Below are positions 8,223 to 18,596 of a stretch of DNA of 64,000 bases, in pieces. Where the stretch lies: assembly GCF_000426445.1 (NCBI RefSeq), contig NZ_AUFJ01000010.1:372001-436000 (forward strand). The letters run 5' to 3'. This DNA is from Brevibacterium album DSM 18261. GTDB lineage: Bacteria; Actinomycetota; Actinomycetes; Actinomycetales; Brevibacteriaceae. Every line of letters starts with the position of its first letter. Within the stretch, counting starts at the first letter, position 1. The notes under the pieces are model-generated. The model had not been told where the DNA came from and did no database searches. It saw only the letters and a list, made by a program, of their open reading frames with translations. The translations under genes and the position numbers were made by a program.

Positions 8223-8627
8223 TCACTCGCCCCGCGCGGTCTTCTCCCGGTCGATCCTCCGGCCCCAGTACACGCCCACGGCCCACATCGTCCCGAACAC
8301 CACCGCGATCACGATCATCGCCGGCATGACGATGCCCATCGCGAGCAGCAGCACCTGGCCGATCCAGCCGAGCAGGATGCCGGGCCTGTGCTCGCCCCGG
8401 CGCCGGGGCAGCAGGACCACGGCCGCGATGAGCAGCACCGCGATCCCGCTGAGCACCGCGATGAAGGCCCCGAACCCCAGGAGCTCCGGACGCAGACCGA
8501 AGCCCGTGAGGCCGGCGAAGTAGAGGCACAGCACCTCGCTGATGAGGACCGTGCCGCACAGCACGGGCAGCTGGGAGCGCGGCGCCCGCGCCCCGCCGGC
8601 GCCCGCTTCACCGGAGTCCGCGCTCAT
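8223..8627 (-). CDS. DUF4233 small membrane protein
   Basis: A 134-residue protein with four hydrophobic segments and a basic C-terminus, of the actinobacterial DUF4233 type that habitually follows folC. Its start overlaps the folC stop by 4 bp (ATGA), so translation is probably coupled. No enzymatic motif is visible and the function is unknown. Genomic linkage to folate polyglutamylation is the only clue. Confidence 0.8.
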   Translation of the reverse strand: MSADSGEAGAGGARAPRSQLPVLCGTVLISEVLCLYFAGLTGFGLRPELLGFGAFIAVLSGIAVLLIAAVVLLPRRRGEHRPGILLGWIGQVLLLAMGIVMPAMIVIAVVFGTMWAVGVYWGRRIDREKTARGE

Positions 8628-10048
8628 GCGGCATCCCCCCGGTGGAGGAGGACGCGGGCCTCGGCGACCGTGAGCAGGGAACCGGTCACGACGATGCCCG
8701 CGCGCGCCTGCTCGCCGGAGGCCGCCTCGGCGGTGTCAGCGAGGTCGATCGCGCGCATGAGCGCGTCCTTGACGGTGGGGGCGATCAGGACGTCCTCGGG
8801 ATCGAACCACTCCCGTGCGGCGGCGGCCAGCACCTCAGGGTCCATCGCGCGGTCGCTGAGGGCCTGGGTGATCACCACCCGGTCCGCGAACCTGCTCACC
8901 TGCTCGAGTACGCCGTGCGGGTCCTTGTCCGCGAACATTCCGAGCACGAGCGTCGTGTCCGTGAGGTCGAAGGCCTCGGCCATCGTCTCCGCGAGCACCG
9001 TCGCGGCCGCGGGATTGTGCGCGCCGTCGACGAGGATCGTCGGCTCCGCCTTGAGCACCTCGAGGCGGCCCGGGCTGCTCATGGCCGCGAACGCATCCGT
9101 GACCGGCTCCGGGCTCAGCGGCCGCTCGCCGCCGGTGAGGAACGCCTCCACGAGCGCGAGCGCCACCGCCGCATTGTGGGCCTGGTGCTCACCGTGCAGG
9201 GGCAGGAACAGCTCAGGATAGTCGCCGCCGAGGCCGCGGATGCTCACGAGCTGGCCGTCGACGGCGAGCGTGCGCTCGAGGACGCCGAAGCCCTGGCCCT
9301 CGGCCCACGCGGTCACGCCCCTGCGCTCCACCTCCGCGGCCAGCACCCGCTCCGCCGCATCGTCCGGCTGCGCGGCGATGACCGCGTACGGCTCCGGCGC
9401 CGGCGTAGGGTCGACGCTCCGGTCGAGGATGCCGGCCTTGGTCCGCGCGATCTCCTCGACGGTGTCGCCGAGGAAGCCCTGGTGGTCCAGGCCCACCGCG
9501 GTGAAGCCGCATACCTGCGCGTCCACCACGTTGGTCGAGTCCCATTCGCCGCCCATGCCCACCTCGAGCACCATGACGTCCACCGGCGCGTCCGCGAAGA
9601 CCGCGAGCGCGAGGACGGTGAGCGCCTCGAAGAAGGTGAGCGGCGCACGCTCCTCGGCGGCCAGCTGCGCATCCACGAGCTCGAGGAACGGCGCGATCTC
9701 GTCGTAGACGCGCACGAAGTCCGGGACCGCGACCTCCGCGCCGTCCACGCTGATCCGCTCCGTGACGCGTGTGAGGTGCGGGCTCGTGAAGCGCCCCACC
9801 CGCAGATCGTGCGCGGTCAGCAGCGTGTCGACCATGCGGGCGGTCGAGGTCTTGCCGTTCGTGCCCGTCACCGTGATCGCCGGGGCCGCGGTGTGGATGT
9901 CTCCCAGCAGCTCGCAGGCCCGGCGGGTGGCGTCGAGGCGCAGCTCCACGAGCGTCTCCCCCGCGCGCGCCAGCAGCGCGGCGTAGACCCGCGCGAGCTC
10001 GTCCGCGTGCTGCGGGTTCAGCTCCGCTTCCGGTTCCTGTGCGCTCAT
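8624..10048 (-). CDS. folC: Folylpolyglutamate synthase / dihydrofolate synthase
   Basis: A 474-residue Mur-ligase-type enzyme that adds glutamate to dihydropteroate and folates. The ATP-binding loop is [14 protein letters not shown] near residue 60, followed by TSPHL, the [16 protein letters not shown] motif, and in the C-terminal domain [11 protein letters not shown], all diagnostic of FolC. Its start overlaps the ileS stop and its stop overlaps the next gene, each by 4 bp, so ileS-folC-DUF4233 is one translationally coupled unit, and folC is probably also under the ileS T-box. Confidence 0.96.
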   Translation of the reverse strand: MSAQEPEAELNPQHADELARVYAALLARAGETLVELRLDATRRACELLGDIHTAAPAITVTGTNGKTSTARMVDTLLTAHDLRVGRFTSPHLTRVTERISVDGAEVAVPDFVRVYDEIAPFLELVDAQLAAEERAPLTFFEALTVLALAVFADAPVDVMVLEVGMGGEWDSTNVVDAQVCGFTAVGLDHQGFLGDTVEEIARTKAGILDRSVDPTPAPEPYAVIAAQPDDAAERVLAAEVERRGVTAWAEGQGFGVLERTLAVDGQLVSIRGLGGDYPELFLPLHGEHQAHNAAVALALVEAFLTGGERPLSPEPVTDAFAAMSSPGRLEVLKAEPTILVDGAHNPAAATVLAETMAEAFDLTDTTLVLGMFADKDPHGVLEQVSRFADRVVITQALSDRAMDPEVLAAAAREWFDPEDVLIAPTVKDALMRAIDLADTAEAASGEQARAGIVVTGSLLTVAEARVLLHRGDAA

Positions 10049-13000
10049 GCGGGCACCTCCGCTGCGTGCCGGGCCACGGCGACGACCGCGTCGCCGCCGA
10101 GCTCCTCCGTCGCGAAGGTGCCTGCCGCGGCATCGGCGGCCGGCGCCTCCGCGGCGGGGGCCAGGGTGAGCTGGAGCGTGAGGGTCTCCCCTGCCACGAG
10201 GTCCCGGTGGGCCTCCAGCGCGGACAGGGCGCTCTCACCGGCCCACACCGTCACGCTGATGCGGTCGGTCACGGCGAGGTCGAGCTGCTTGCGGACGCCC
10301 TGGATCGCGCGGACGGCATCGCGGGCGGTGCCCTCGGCGGCGAGCTCGTCGGTCACCGTGGTGTCGAGGGCGATGAAGCCCCCATCCACGGTCGCGAGCA
10401 CCTGGGAGTCGCTGGCCGACTCCGCGATCTCCTCGAGCGCGTACTCGCCCTCGGCCAGCACGATCCCGCCCGCGGTGACGACCTCGCCGTCCACGGACCA
10501 GTCTCCGGTCTTCGAGCCCCGGATCGCGAGCTGCACGTCCCTGCCCAGGCGCGGTCCGGCCGCACGGGCGTTGACGGTGAGCCTGCGCTCGAAGACGAAG
10601 CCCGCCTCGCGCGCCGCGGCCGGCGGGAGCACCCGCACGCGCTTGACGTTGAGCTCCTCGGCGATGATCGCGGTGAACTCCTCCCCGAGCGCGAGATCGG
10701 TGACGAGGACGAGCTCCGACAGCGGCAGGCGCACGCGCAGGTTCTTCGCCTTGCGCAGCGCGGAACCGGCCGAGCAGACGGCGCGGGTGAAGTCCATCGC
10801 GTCGACGAGGTCCTGGTCCGCGGGGAACTCCGCGGCGTCCGGGAAGTCCTCGAGGTGCACGGAGCGGCGGCCGGTCAGCGACTTGAAGATCTCCTCGGCC
10901 GCGAACGGCAGCAGCGGGGCGATCGCGGTGATCGTCGCCTCGAAGGCCGTCGCGAAGACGTCGAAGGTCTCGTGCGTCTCCTCCGTGCCTGCCCAGAACC
11001 GGCGGCGCGAGCGGCGCACGTACCAGTTCGTGAGCATGTCGAGGTGGCTCTGGGTGAGGGCGCACGCGTTCCAGATGTCGTAGGAGTCCATCGCCGCCTG
11101 ATAGGCGTCGAGGAACTCGCGGGTCTTCGCCACGAGGTAGCGGTCGAGCACCTGCGAGGACTCGAGTGAGCGCTTGGCCTCGTAGCCGGTGCCCGGGCCG
11201 GCGGATCCGTCCGCGGTGTTGGCGTAGGTGGCGAAGAACTGCCAGGCGTTCCACAGCGGCAGCAGCACCTGGCGCACGCCGTCGCGGATGCCCTGCTCCG
11301 TGACGACGAGGTTGCCGCCGCGCAGGATGGGGCTGGACATGAGGAACCAGCGCATGGCGTCCGAGCCGTCGCGGTCGAAGACCTCGCTGACATCGGGGTA
11401 GTTCCGCAGGCTCTTGGACATCTTCTGCCCGTCCGAGCCGAGCACGATGCCGTGGCAGATGACGTCCCTGAATGCAGGCTTCTCGAACAGCGCGGCGGCG
11501 AGGATGTGCAGCGTGTAGAACCAGCCGCGGGTCTGGCCGATGTACTCGACGATGAAGTCCGCCGGGTAGTGGTTCTCGAACCAGTCCGCGTTCTCGAAGG
11601 GGTAGTGCACCTGGCCGTAGGGCATCGAGCCGGAGTCGAACCAGACGTCGAGGATGTCCGGGACGCGGCGCATCGTGGACTTCCCCGTGGGGTCGTCGGG
11701 ATTGGGGCGGGTGAGCTCGTCGATGTAGGGGCGGTGGAGGTTGGGCTCGCCGTCGGGGCCCACGGGCAGCCGGCCGAAGTCGCGCTCGAGCTCCGCGAAG
11801 GAGCCGTAGACGTCCGTGCGCGGGTGTGCGGGGTCGTCGGAGACCCACACCGGCACGGGCGAGCCCCAGAACCGGTTGCGGGTGATCGACCAGTCGCGGG
11901 CGTTCTCCAGCCACCTGCCGAACTGGCCGTGCTTGACGTTGCCCGGCACCCACGTGATCTCCTCGTTCGTGGCGAGCATCGTCTCCTTGATCTTCGTCAC
12001 CGAGACGAACCACGAGGACACGGCGCGGTAGATGAGCGGGTTCCGGCAGCGCCAGCAGTGCGGATAGGAGTGCTCATAGGTCTCGTGGCGCACGAGCACC
12101 GCGGAGCGGCCCGCGAGCGGCCCGGTGTGATGCTTGAGATCGGCGATGATGCTCCGATTCGCATCGAACACCTGCTGGCCGGCGTAGTCCGGCACCTGGG
12201 AGTCGAAGCGGCCGGCGTCGTCCACGGGGCGCGCGGCGGTGATGCCGTAGGCATCGGTGAGCTCCTTGTCCTCCTCACCGAAGGCCGGCGACTGGTGGAC
12301 GATGCCGGTGCCGTCCTCGGTCGTGACGAAGGGGGCGGCGAGGATCGTGTGGGTCCTCTCCCCCCAGCGGTCCTGCTGGTGCTCGAAGTACGGGAAGGGC
12401 GGCTCGTAGCGCAGGCCCAGCAGCTCCTCACCCGTGAACCGCGCGAGCACCTCCGGGCTCTCTCCCAGCTCGCGGGCATAGGCCCCGAGGCGGGCGGCGG
12501 CGAGCAGGAGCGTCTTCCCCGTCAGCTCCCCGGCCTCGTGCGCGGGGTCCGGGGTGACGGCGACGTACTCGACCTCGGGGTTGACCGCCATGGCCTGATT
12601 GGACGGGACCGTCCACGGCGTCGTGGTCCAGATGGCGGCCCATACCTCGCGCCCCTCGAGGCCGGCGGGCGCGTCGAGCAGGCGGTAGCCGATCGTCACG
12701 GCGGGGTCCTGGCGGGACTGGTAGACGTCGTCGTCCATGCGCAGCTCGTGGTTGGACAGCGGCGTCTCGTCCGACCAGCAGTAGGGCAGGACGCGGTAGC
12801 CCTCGTAGATGAGTCCCCTGTCGAACAGGGTCTTGAAGACCCACAGGACGGACTCCATGAAGGAGGGGTTGAGGGTCTTGTAGTCGTTCTCGAAGTCGAC
12901 CCAGCGGCCCATCCGGTCGACGTACTCCTGCCATTCGTCCGTGTAGCGGAGGACGGAGGCGCGGGCGGCCTCGTTGAACCGGTCGATCCCCATCTCGAGG

Positions 13001-13365
13001 ATCTCGTCCTTGGTCTTGAGCCCCAGCTGCTTCATGGCCTCGAGCTCAGCGGGCAGGCCGTGCGTGTCCCAGCCGAACCGGCGCTCGACCCGCTTGCCCC
13101 GCATGGTCTGGTAGCGCGGCACCACGTCCTTGACGTAGCTGGTGAGCAGGTGGCCGTAGTGCGGAAGGCCGTTGGCGAAGGGCGGACCGTCGTAGAAGAC
13201 GAACTCGTTCTCACCGCTCTCGCCGGCGTCCCGGGACTCCACGCTTGCGCGGAACGTGTCGTCATCGGACCAGAAGTCCAGGATGCGGCGCTCCAGCTCC
13301 GGGAACGAGGGAGCGGCGGACAGGCCGAAGGCCGAGCCCTGCTTGGGGTAGATGTTCTCGCTCAT
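10045..13365 (-). CDS. ileS: Isoleucyl-tRNA synthetase
   Basis: A class I aminoacyl-tRNA synthetase of 1106 residues that charges tRNA-Ile with isoleucine. The HIGH-type signature is [10 protein letters not shown] near residue 70 and the KMSKS loop is [11 protein letters not shown] near residue 646; the CP1 editing domain lies between. The C-terminal extension without zinc-finger cysteines and the overall length mark it as the long eukaryotic-like IleS type, often less sensitive to mupirocin than the other type (family knowledge, not shown here). AAGGA precedes the ATG. The gene has a T-box leader. Confidence 0.97.
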   Translation of the reverse strand: MSENIYPKQGSAFGLSAAPSFPELERRILDFWSDDDTFRASVESRDAGESGENEFVFYDGPPFANGLPHYGHLLTSYVKDVVPRYQTMRGKRVERRFGWDTHGLPAELEAMKQLGLKTKDEILEMGIDRFNEAARASVLRYTDEWQEYVDRMGRWVDFENDYKTLNPSFMESVLWVFKTLFDRGLIYEGYRVLPYCWSDETPLSNHELRMDDDVYQSRQDPAVTIGYRLLDAPAGLEGREVWAAIWTTTPWTVPSNQAMAVNPEVEYVAVTPDPAHEAGELTGKTLLLAAARLGAYARELGESPEVLARFTGEELLGLRYEPPFPYFEHQQDRWGERTHTILAAPFVTTEDGTGIVHQSPAFGEEDKELTDAYGITAARPVDDAGRFDSQVPDYAGQQVFDANRSIIADLKHHTGPLAGRSAVLVRHETYEHSYPHCWRCRNPLIYRAVSSWFVSVTKIKETMLATNEEITWVPGNVKHGQFGRWLENARDWSITRNRFWGSPVPVWVSDDPAHPRTDVYGSFAELERDFGRLPVGPDGEPNLHRPYIDELTRPNPDDPTGKSTMRRVPDILDVWFDSGSMPYGQVHYPFENADWFENHYPADFIVEYIGQTRGWFYTLHILAAALFEKPAFRDVICHGIVLGSDGQKMSKSLRNYPDVSEVFDRDGSDAMRWFLMSSPILRGGNLVVTEQGIRDGVRQVLLPLWNAWQFFATYANTADGSAGPGTGYEAKRSLESSQVLDRYLVAKTREFLDAYQAAMDSYDIWNACALTQSHLDMLTNWYVRRSRRRFWAGTEETHETFDVFATAFEATITAIAPLLPFAAEEIFKSLTGRRSVHLEDFPDAAEFPADQDLVDAMDFTRAVCSAGSALRKAKNLRVRLPLSELVLVTDLALGEEFTAIIAEELNVKRVRVLPPAAAREAGFVFERRLTVNARAAGPRLGRDVQLAIRGSKTGDWSVDGEVVTAGGIVLAEGEYALEEIAESASDSQVLATVDGGFIALDTTVTDELAAEGTARDAVRAIQGVRKQLDLAVTDRISVTVWAGESALSALEAHRDLVAGETLTLQLTLAPAAEAPAADAAAGTFATEELGGDAVVAVARHAAEVPA

Positions 13366-13685
13366 GAGCGTCCTTGTGTGCGCGGACCGGGCCCCTCACG
13401 CGGTGCCCGACCCTGGTGGCGGTCGTCTCCCGTGCGAGGACGACTGCGCACTCCGGAAGCCGCCCCTCTCAGGCACGCACCCGTGACGCTGCCGCGGTAC
13501 CACCCCGCTTATCCGCGCGCCGCATGCAGGCCCGGGCCGTGGCCCGCCCGCTGCGGACGCGGATCGCTCATTCGGCTGTGACGGGCCGCCCCGTCCGGTT
13601 CTACTGAGCGCGCCCGCCCCGCTGCGCGCGGGCGGCAGAGGCGCCGTTCTTCCGGATGCTCCCCGGTGATGGCCGGATCGATGCA
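13366..13685 (-). promoter_or_regulatory. T-box riboswitch of ileS, ultrashort stem I, translational class
   Basis: On the minus strand the leader contains the universal T-box element GGGTGGTACCGCGG (13505-13492), which pairs with the tRNA acceptor end. Upstream, near 13670-13640, is the hallmark of actinobacterial ileS T-boxes: an isoleucine specifier ATC in GGCCATCACCGGGGAGC, then GGAAGAAC and later AGTAGAACCGGACGGG. The long stem I with distal loops is absent. There is no terminator U-run before the ATG, so control is expected at translation, by exposing or hiding the AAGGA site when uncharged tRNA-Ile binds. Confidence 0.88.
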
Positions 13686-13691
13686 GTGACG

Positions 13692-13697
13692 ATGATA
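13692..13697 (-). promoter_or_regulatory. -10 box upstream of the ileS T-box
   Basis: TATCAT on the minus strand lies about 20 nt before the specifier region of the T-box, placing the start of transcription near 13685. No good -35 is visible. Confidence 0.5.
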
Positions 13698-13725
13698 GCG
13701 CACCGCCGCCGAGGCGGGCCAGGCC

Positions 13726-13756
13726 GGCCGCACCCGCCCTCCCGGAGGGTGCGGCC
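13726..13756 (-). terminator. Hairpin after the MDR reductase gene
   Basis: Arms GGCCGCACCC and GGGTGCGGCC enclose an 11-nt loop, 28 bp beyond the stop of the reductase gene and just before the ileS promoter. No U-tract. Confidence 0.5.
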
Positions 13757-13783
13757 TCGGCTCAGCCGAGTACGGCCTCGGGC

Positions 13784-14773
13784 TCACTCCGGGGCGGCGA
13801 GGAGGACGAGCTTGCCCGCCGTCCGGTCCGTCTCGCCGGCCTCGTGCGCGCGGGCGGCGTCAGCCAGCGGGAAGGTGCCGGCGATCCGCGCACGCAGCTG
13901 CCCGGCTTCGACGAGGTCGGCGATCGCCCGCATGCCCGCGTGGTCGTCCTCGACGAGGATGAGCGCGGCCCGCACCCCCAGCCTCTCCGCCTCCCCGTGC
14001 AGTCCCTCGGCCGCGACCGGGACGGTGGACACCAGGACGCCCCCGTGCCGGAGCGTGCGCAGGGAGCGCAGCTGGTAGTCCCCGCCGATGGTGTCGAGGA
14101 CGACGTCTGCGTCCCGGACGGCCTCGGCGAAGTCCGTCTCGCGGTAGTCGATGACCTCATCGGCGCCCAGCTCGCGGACGAACGCGTGCTTGGGCGCGCT
14201 CGCGGTGCCGATGACGTACGCCCCGCGGGCCTTCGCGATCTGCACCGCGAGGTGCCCCACCCCGCCGGCGGCGGCATGGACGAGCACGCGGTCGCCGGCG
14301 CGCAGCCCCGCCGTGTCCACGAGCGACTGCCAGGCCGTCAGCGCCGCCAGCGGGAGCGCGCCGGCCTGCACGTGGTCGACGGAGGCGGGCTTGTGCGCGA
14401 AGGCGCGAGCGGGGCCGACGGCGTACTCGGCATGCGCTCCCGCTCCCTCGGGATAGGGCAGCATGCCGAAGACCTCATCGCCCGGGGAGAACAGCGTCAC
14501 CCCGAGCCCGACCTCCTCGACGACCCCGGAGAGGTCCCAGCCCAGCACGAAGGGCGGCTGACCGAGGAAGCGTCCGGTGGCGCGGTGCTTCCAGTCCGTG
14601 GGGTTCACACTCGCGGCATGCACGCGCACCAGGATCTCGCTGATGCCCGGCGAGGGACGCGGCACCTCGACGAGCTCCAGGACCTCCGGGCCGCCGAGGC
14701 GCTCCTGCCGCACCGCGCGCATCGTCGCCGGCGTCGTGCCTGCCGGCGTCGTGCCTGCATCCAAACTGTTCAT
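13784..14773 (-). CDS. NADP-dependent MDR reductase, quinone oxidoreductase-like
   Basis: A 329-residue zinc-independent medium-chain dehydrogenase/reductase. It has the GroES-like N-terminal domain (VHAASVNPTDWKHRATG, LGWDLSGVV) and the nucleotide-binding motif VLVHAAAGGVGHLAVQIAKA near residue 150, the quinone oxidoreductase signature. Catalytic zinc ligands are absent. Substrate unknown; the family reduces quinones or alpha,beta-unsaturated carbonyls. The start at 14773 follows AGGAGG. Near the N-terminus a 15-bp sequence is duplicated in tandem (14727-14756), giving AGTTP twice. Confidence 0.88.
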   Translation of the reverse strand: MNSLDAGTTPAGTTPATMRAVRQERLGGPEVLELVEVPRPSPGISEILVRVHAASVNPTDWKHRATGRFLGQPPFVLGWDLSGVVEEVGLGVTLFSPGDEVFGMLPYPEGAGAHAEYAVGPARAFAHKPASVDHVQAGALPLAALTAWQSLVDTAGLRAGDRVLVHAAAGGVGHLAVQIAKARGAYVIGTASAPKHAFVRELGADEVIDYRETDFAEAVRDADVVLDTIGGDYQLRSLRTLRHGGVLVSTVPVAAEGLHGEAERLGVRAALILVEDDHAGMRAIADLVEAGQLRARIAGTFPLADAARAHEAGETDRTAGKLVLLAAPE

Positions 14774-14942
14774 GGGGTGTCCTCCTGCGCCTGGACCGCT
14801 GTCCGCTCCATTGTGCCCTGCCGTCCCCGGAGGCCGTGCGGCGGGCGGAGGCGCACGGGGTACCATGGACTGCGGAATGCCGCCGGGACGACCTGCGCGG
14901 CTCAGCGCTCAGCCGGGACGACCCTGCAGAACAGGTGCTCCC

Positions 14943-16085
14943 GTGCCCACGTCGACGTCGTCCCGGACCGTGTTCACCCCGGTCGCGATCGCCCGCCCCC
15001 TCATCGGCTGGGTCTCATTCGCCGCCCTCACCCTCGCGGAGCCGCTGCTCGCCGGCCCCCTGCCCACGGCCGCGGTGTTCGCCGTGCTCGCCGCGATCGT
15101 CGCGGTCATCATCGTGTGCGCCTCCGGCGTCGTCGCCGAGGCCGAGTTCCTCGCCCGCCGTCTCGGCGATCCCTATGGGACCCTCGTGCTCACGCTCTCC
15201 ATCGTGCTCATCGAGGTCATCCTCATCTCCGCGGTCATGCTGGGTCCGGGCGACCACGCCACCATCGCCCGCGATTCCGTCATCGCGGCGACGATGATCG
15301 TCCTCACGCTCGTCATCGGCGCCGCCCTGCTGGCCGGCGGTCTGCGCCACGACGATCTGCGGGTCAACCGGAGTGGGGTCTCGGCCTACCTCGCCCTCCT
15401 CGTCGTGCTCGTCGCCGTCGCGTTCGCCCTGCCGGCGGTCATCGGGACCGAGGGGTCGTACGCTCCCGGACAGGCGATCCCGGTGCTCGTGCTCACGGTC
15501 CTGCTCTACGGATTCTTCCTGTGGCGCCAGACGGGCGCCCAGCGCGGTGACTTCCAGGAGGTGGCCGGGCGCGCGGGAGGCGCACACTCCGGGGACCGGC
15601 GCCCGGCGCTGCGGACGGCCCTGCGCGAGCACCGGACCGAGATCATCGCACGCGCATGTCTTCTCGTGGCGGCCGTCTCCCCCATCGTCCTGCTCTCCCA
15701 CGACATGGCCGCTCTCCTCGACGACGGCCTCGGCAGGCTGGGCGCCCCGGTCGCACTGTCCGGCATCCTCATCGCGATGATCGTGTTCCTCCCGGAGGCG
15801 CTCACCACGGTGCGCGCGGCATGGGCCGGCGAGACGCAGAGGATGAGCAACCTCGCCCACGGCGCGCTCGTCTCCTGCGTGGGGCTCACGCTGCCCGTCG
15901 TGCTGGCGATCGGCCTGCTCACCGGGCAGACCGTAGTCCTCGCCGAGAGCCCCGCCAACCTCCTCCTGCTGGGGGTGAGCCTGCTGCTGAGCCTCACGAC
16001 CTTCAGCACAGGACGCGTGACCGCCCTGCACGGTGCCGCGCACCTGTTCGTCTTCGCGCTCTACGGGCTCAGCGTGTTCGCCTGA
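14943..16085 (+). CDS. Calcium/proton antiporter, ChaA-like
   Basis: A 380-residue membrane protein with about eleven hydrophobic segments, of the CaCA cation/proton exchanger superfamily. The two inverted alpha repeats are recognisable: VAEAEFLARRLGDPYGTLVL with SIVLIEVILI near residue 75, and VFLPEALTTVRAA near residue 285. A hydrophilic loop around residues 195-225 links the halves, as in ChaA. The GTG at 14943 is the best start by family length; an in-frame ATG at 14864 would add 26 residues that resemble no family member. No strong ribosome-binding site precedes either. It would export Ca2+ or Na+ against protons. Confidence 0.8.
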   Translation: MPTSTSSRTVFTPVAIARPLIGWVSFAALTLAEPLLAGPLPTAAVFAVLAAIVAVIIVCASGVVAEAEFLARRLGDPYGTLVLTLSIVLIEVILISAVMLGPGDHATIARDSVIAATMIVLTLVIGAALLAGGLRHDDLRVNRSGVSAYLALLVVLVAVAFALPAVIGTEGSYAPGQAIPVLVLTVLLYGFFLWRQTGAQRGDFQEVAGRAGGAHSGDRRPALRTALREHRTEIIARACLLVAAVSPIVLLSHDMAALLDDGLGRLGAPVALSGILIAMIVFLPEALTTVRAAWAGETQRMSNLAHGALVSCVGLTLPVVLAIGLLTGQTVVLAESPANLLLLGVSLLLSLTTFSTGRVTALHGAAHLFVFALYGLSVFA

Positions 16086-16151
16086 GTGCCCGCCTCATCC
16101 GCCCCATCCGCCTCATCCGCTCACTGAGCGATCTGGAGCGGCATCGCCTCC

Positions 16152-16904
16152 TCACAGGCCCTGGTTGCGCGCCACCTTGTGCTGCGCGGCCTGCGCGATG
16201 GGGCGGATGACCATGAGGTCGACGTTGAAGTGGTGCGGGCGGGTGAGCGTCCAGACCACGGCGTCCGCGCAGTCCTCGGCCGTGAGCGGCTTCTCCACCC
16301 CTGCGTAGACCTTGTCCGCGGCCTCCTGGGAGCCCAGCCGCTTGCGGGAGAACTCCTCCGTCGCCACCATGCCGGGGGCGATCTCGATGACCCGGACCGG
16401 CTTGCCCGCAAGCTCCAGGCGCAGCGTGGCGGCCACGGTGTGCGCACCGTGCTTGGAGGCGACGTATCCCCCGCCGCCCTCGTAGACGATGTGCCCGGCG
16501 GTCGAGGACATCACCACGATGTCACCGCGGCCGCTGGCCTCGAGCGCCGGCAGCAGCGCCTTGACGCACCGGACGACTCCCAGGACGTTGAGGTCGAACA
16601 TGCCCGCCCAGTCCTCGACGTCCGAGCTCGCCACCTCGTCCTGCCCGTAGGCGGCTCCGGCATTGGCGACGAGCGAGTTGACCGGCCCGCCCGCGAGCAC
16701 CCGCTCGGCCATCGCCGCCACCGATGCGTCCGAGGTCATGTCCGCCACGACGTACTCGCACCCGGTCTCGCCGGCGAGTGCCGCCAGCTCCTCCTCGCGG
16801 CGGGCGACGGCGACGACGTCCCATCCCTCCTCACACAGCCTGCGGACCGTGGCCGCCCCCATCCCCGAGCTGGCCCCCGTGACGACGGCTCGCAGTGCGG
16901 TCAT
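16152..16904 (-). CDS. Short-chain dehydrogenase/reductase
   Basis: A 250-residue classical SDR. It shows the Rossmann motif VTGASSGMGAA near residue 7, NAGAAYG near residue 79, a catalytic Ser in VVMSSTAGH and the YVASK active-site Tyr/Lys near residue 147. This makes it an NAD(P)H-dependent alcohol/ketone oxidoreductase of unknown substrate. AGGAGGAGG precedes the ATG at 16904. It converges with the antiporter gene and is divergent from the FAD oxidoreductase gene. Confidence 0.9.
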   Translation of the reverse strand: MTALRAVVTGASSGMGAATVRRLCEEGWDVVAVARREEELAALAGETGCEYVVADMTSDASVAAMAERVLAGGPVNSLVANAGAAYGQDEVASSDVEDWAGMFDLNVLGVVRCVKALLPALEASGRGDIVVMSSTAGHIVYEGGGGYVASKHGAHTVAATLRLELAGKPVRVIEIAPGMVATEEFSRKRLGSQEAADKVYAGVEKPLTAEDCADAVVWTLTRPHHFNVDLMVIRPIAQAAQHKVARNQGL

Positions 16905-16979
16905 GTCTCCTCCTCCTGTGAACGGCATGTGACGATTCGCACACAACCCTACCGGCCGCTGCGGCCGTGGTCCCAGCGC

Positions 16980-16986
16980 CTAGGCT
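16980..16986 (+). promoter_or_regulatory. Leaderless -10 box of the FAD oxidoreductase gene
   Basis: TAGGCT ends 6 nt before the ATG at 16993 and there is no Shine-Dalgarno sequence, the arrangement of a leaderless transcript. Confidence 0.6.
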
Positions 16987-16992
16987 GAGGGC

Positions 16993-18537
16993 ATGACCAG
17001 CAGGCACCGTCCGCATCCCGCGCCCGCCGCCTCCCCTGCGGAAACGGGCCTCGACGCCGTCGGCACGAACCTCGACGCCGTCGTCGTGGGGTCCGGTCCC
17101 AACGGCCTCGCCGCCGCCGTGACGCTCGCCCGCGCCGGCCTCCGCGTCGAGGTCCTGGAGGCCCAGGACACGGTGGGCGGCGGAGCGCGGACGCTGGATC
17201 TGGGGCTCGCCGAGGGCATCGTCCACGACATCTGCTCGGCCGTGCACCCCATGGCGCTCGCGAGCCCCTTCCTGCGCGAGTTCGACCTGCGCGCCCGCGG
17301 CGTCGAGCTACGGGTGCCGGAGGCCTCCTACGCCCAGCCCCTCGAGGACGGTCCCGCCGCCGTGGCCTGGCGCGACCTCGACCGCACCGCCGCCGGCCTC
17401 GGCCGCGACGAGCGCGCCTGGCGCCGGCTCTTCTCCCCGCTCGTGGACCATGTGGACCAGGTGCTCGCCCTCGGCCTCGGGGACAAGCGCTCCCTGCCGC
17501 CGGAGCTGCGCCGCCCCGGCGACCTCGCCTTCGCCGCCGGATTCGTCGCGCGCATGCTCCAGCAGGGCACGCCGGCCTGGACGATGCCGCTGACGACGGA
17601 GCCGGCGCGCGCGCTCTTCACCGGGGTGGCCTCGCACGCGATCGGCCCGCTGCCCGCCACCGGCACCTCGGCAGCTGCGATGCTGCTCGCCGTCCTCGCC
17701 CACGCCGAGGGCTGGCCGCTGCCGGTAGGCGGCTCTCAGGCCATCGTCGATGCGCTCGCCGCCGACCTCGAGGCTCACGGCGGCACCGTGCGCACGGGCG
17801 TGCGGATCACGCGGGCGGACGAGCTGCCGCCGGCCCGGGCGCATCTGTTCGACACGACCGCCGAGGCCGCCGCCGGCATCCTCGGCCCCCGCCTGTCCGC
17901 GCACCGCCGCGCCGCGCTGCGCCGTCTGGGCCACGGTGCCGCCGCTGCGAAGGTGGACTTCGTCGTCGACGCCCCGATCCCCTGGCGCGATCCCTGCATC
18001 GCCGAGGCCGGAACGGTCCACGTGGGCGGCACCCGCGCGCAGATGGCCGAGGCCGAGGCCCAGGTGGTCGCCGGTCGGTTCCCGGCCCGCCCCGTGACTC
18101 TCGTGTCCGATCCCGCGCGGTTCGATCCGGCACGCGAGGTGCGCGGCCTCCGGCCGGTGTGGGCGTACGCGCACGTGCCCTTCGACTCCCCCCGCGACCC
18201 GACCGAGGCGATCACCGCGCAGATCGAGCGGTTCGCCCCCGGCTTCCGGGACACCGTCGTGGCGAGCGCTGCGATCCCGGCGGCGGAGATGGCCGCCCAC
18301 AACGAGAACTGGGTGGGCGGGGACATCGCGACGGGCACCGTCTCGCTGCTGCGCATGGTCGCCCGCCCCACCCTCAGCTGGGACCCGTACCGGCTGGGCG
18401 AGGGCGCCTACCTGTGCTCGGCCGCGACCCCGCCGGGACCGGGTGTGCACGGCATGAATGGCTGGTTCGCAGCCCAGCGCGTGCTCGCCCGCGAGTTCGG
18501 CATCCGCGAGGCGCCCTCAGTGGCCCCGGACGCCTGA
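16993..18537 (+). CDS. FAD-dependent oxidoreductase, phytoene desaturase-like
   Basis: A 514-residue flavoprotein of the NAD(P)/FAD-dependent amine oxidase/CrtI superfamily. The dinucleotide-binding fold is [20 protein letters not shown] near residue 30, ending with the acidic [18 protein letters not shown]. The C-terminal FAD signature is [16 protein letters not shown]. Related actinobacterial proteins are annotated as phytoene dehydrogenase-like, but no carotenoid genes are nearby, so the substrate is unknown. About 28 residues before the fold are Pro/Ala-rich. Confidence 0.85.
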   Translation: MTSRHRPHPAPAASPAETGLDAVGTNLDAVVVGSGPNGLAAAVTLARAGLRVEVLEAQDTVGGGARTLDLGLAEGIVHDICSAVHPMALASPFLREFDLRARGVELRVPEASYAQPLEDGPAAVAWRDLDRTAAGLGRDERAWRRLFSPLVDHVDQVLALGLGDKRSLPPELRRPGDLAFAAGFVARMLQQGTPAWTMPLTTEPARALFTGVASHAIGPLPATGTSAAAMLLAVLAHAEGWPLPVGGSQAIVDALAADLEAHGGTVRTGVRITRADELPPARAHLFDTTAEAAAGILGPRLSAHRRAALRRLGHGAAAAKVDFVVDAPIPWRDPCIAEAGTVHVGGTRAQMAEAEAQVVAGRFPARPVTLVSDPARFDPAREVRGLRPVWAYAHVPFDSPRDPTEAITAQIERFAPGFRDTVVASAAIPAAEMAAHNENWVGGDIATGTVSLLRMVARPTLSWDPYRLGEGAYLCSAATPPGPGVHGMNGWFAAQRVLAREFGIREAPSVAPDA

Positions 18538-18558
18538 GCAGACCCAGCCACCCCATAC

Positions 18559-18596
18559 GCCGCTGGACCTCCGTTCATGACCGGGCGTCCAGCGGC
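18559..18596. terminator. Hairpin between convergent genes
   Basis: GCCGCTGGAC and GTCCAGCGGC enclose an 18-nt loop. The structure covers the stop codon of the HTTM gene and lies 22 bp beyond the stop of the FAD oxidoreductase gene, so it could end transcription from the plus strand. Confidence 0.45.

Noticed and set aside
16093..16123. Short repeats of CATCCGCC after the antiporter gene
   Set aside because: Three imperfect 8-bp units are too few for a functional repeat and probably reflect slippage.
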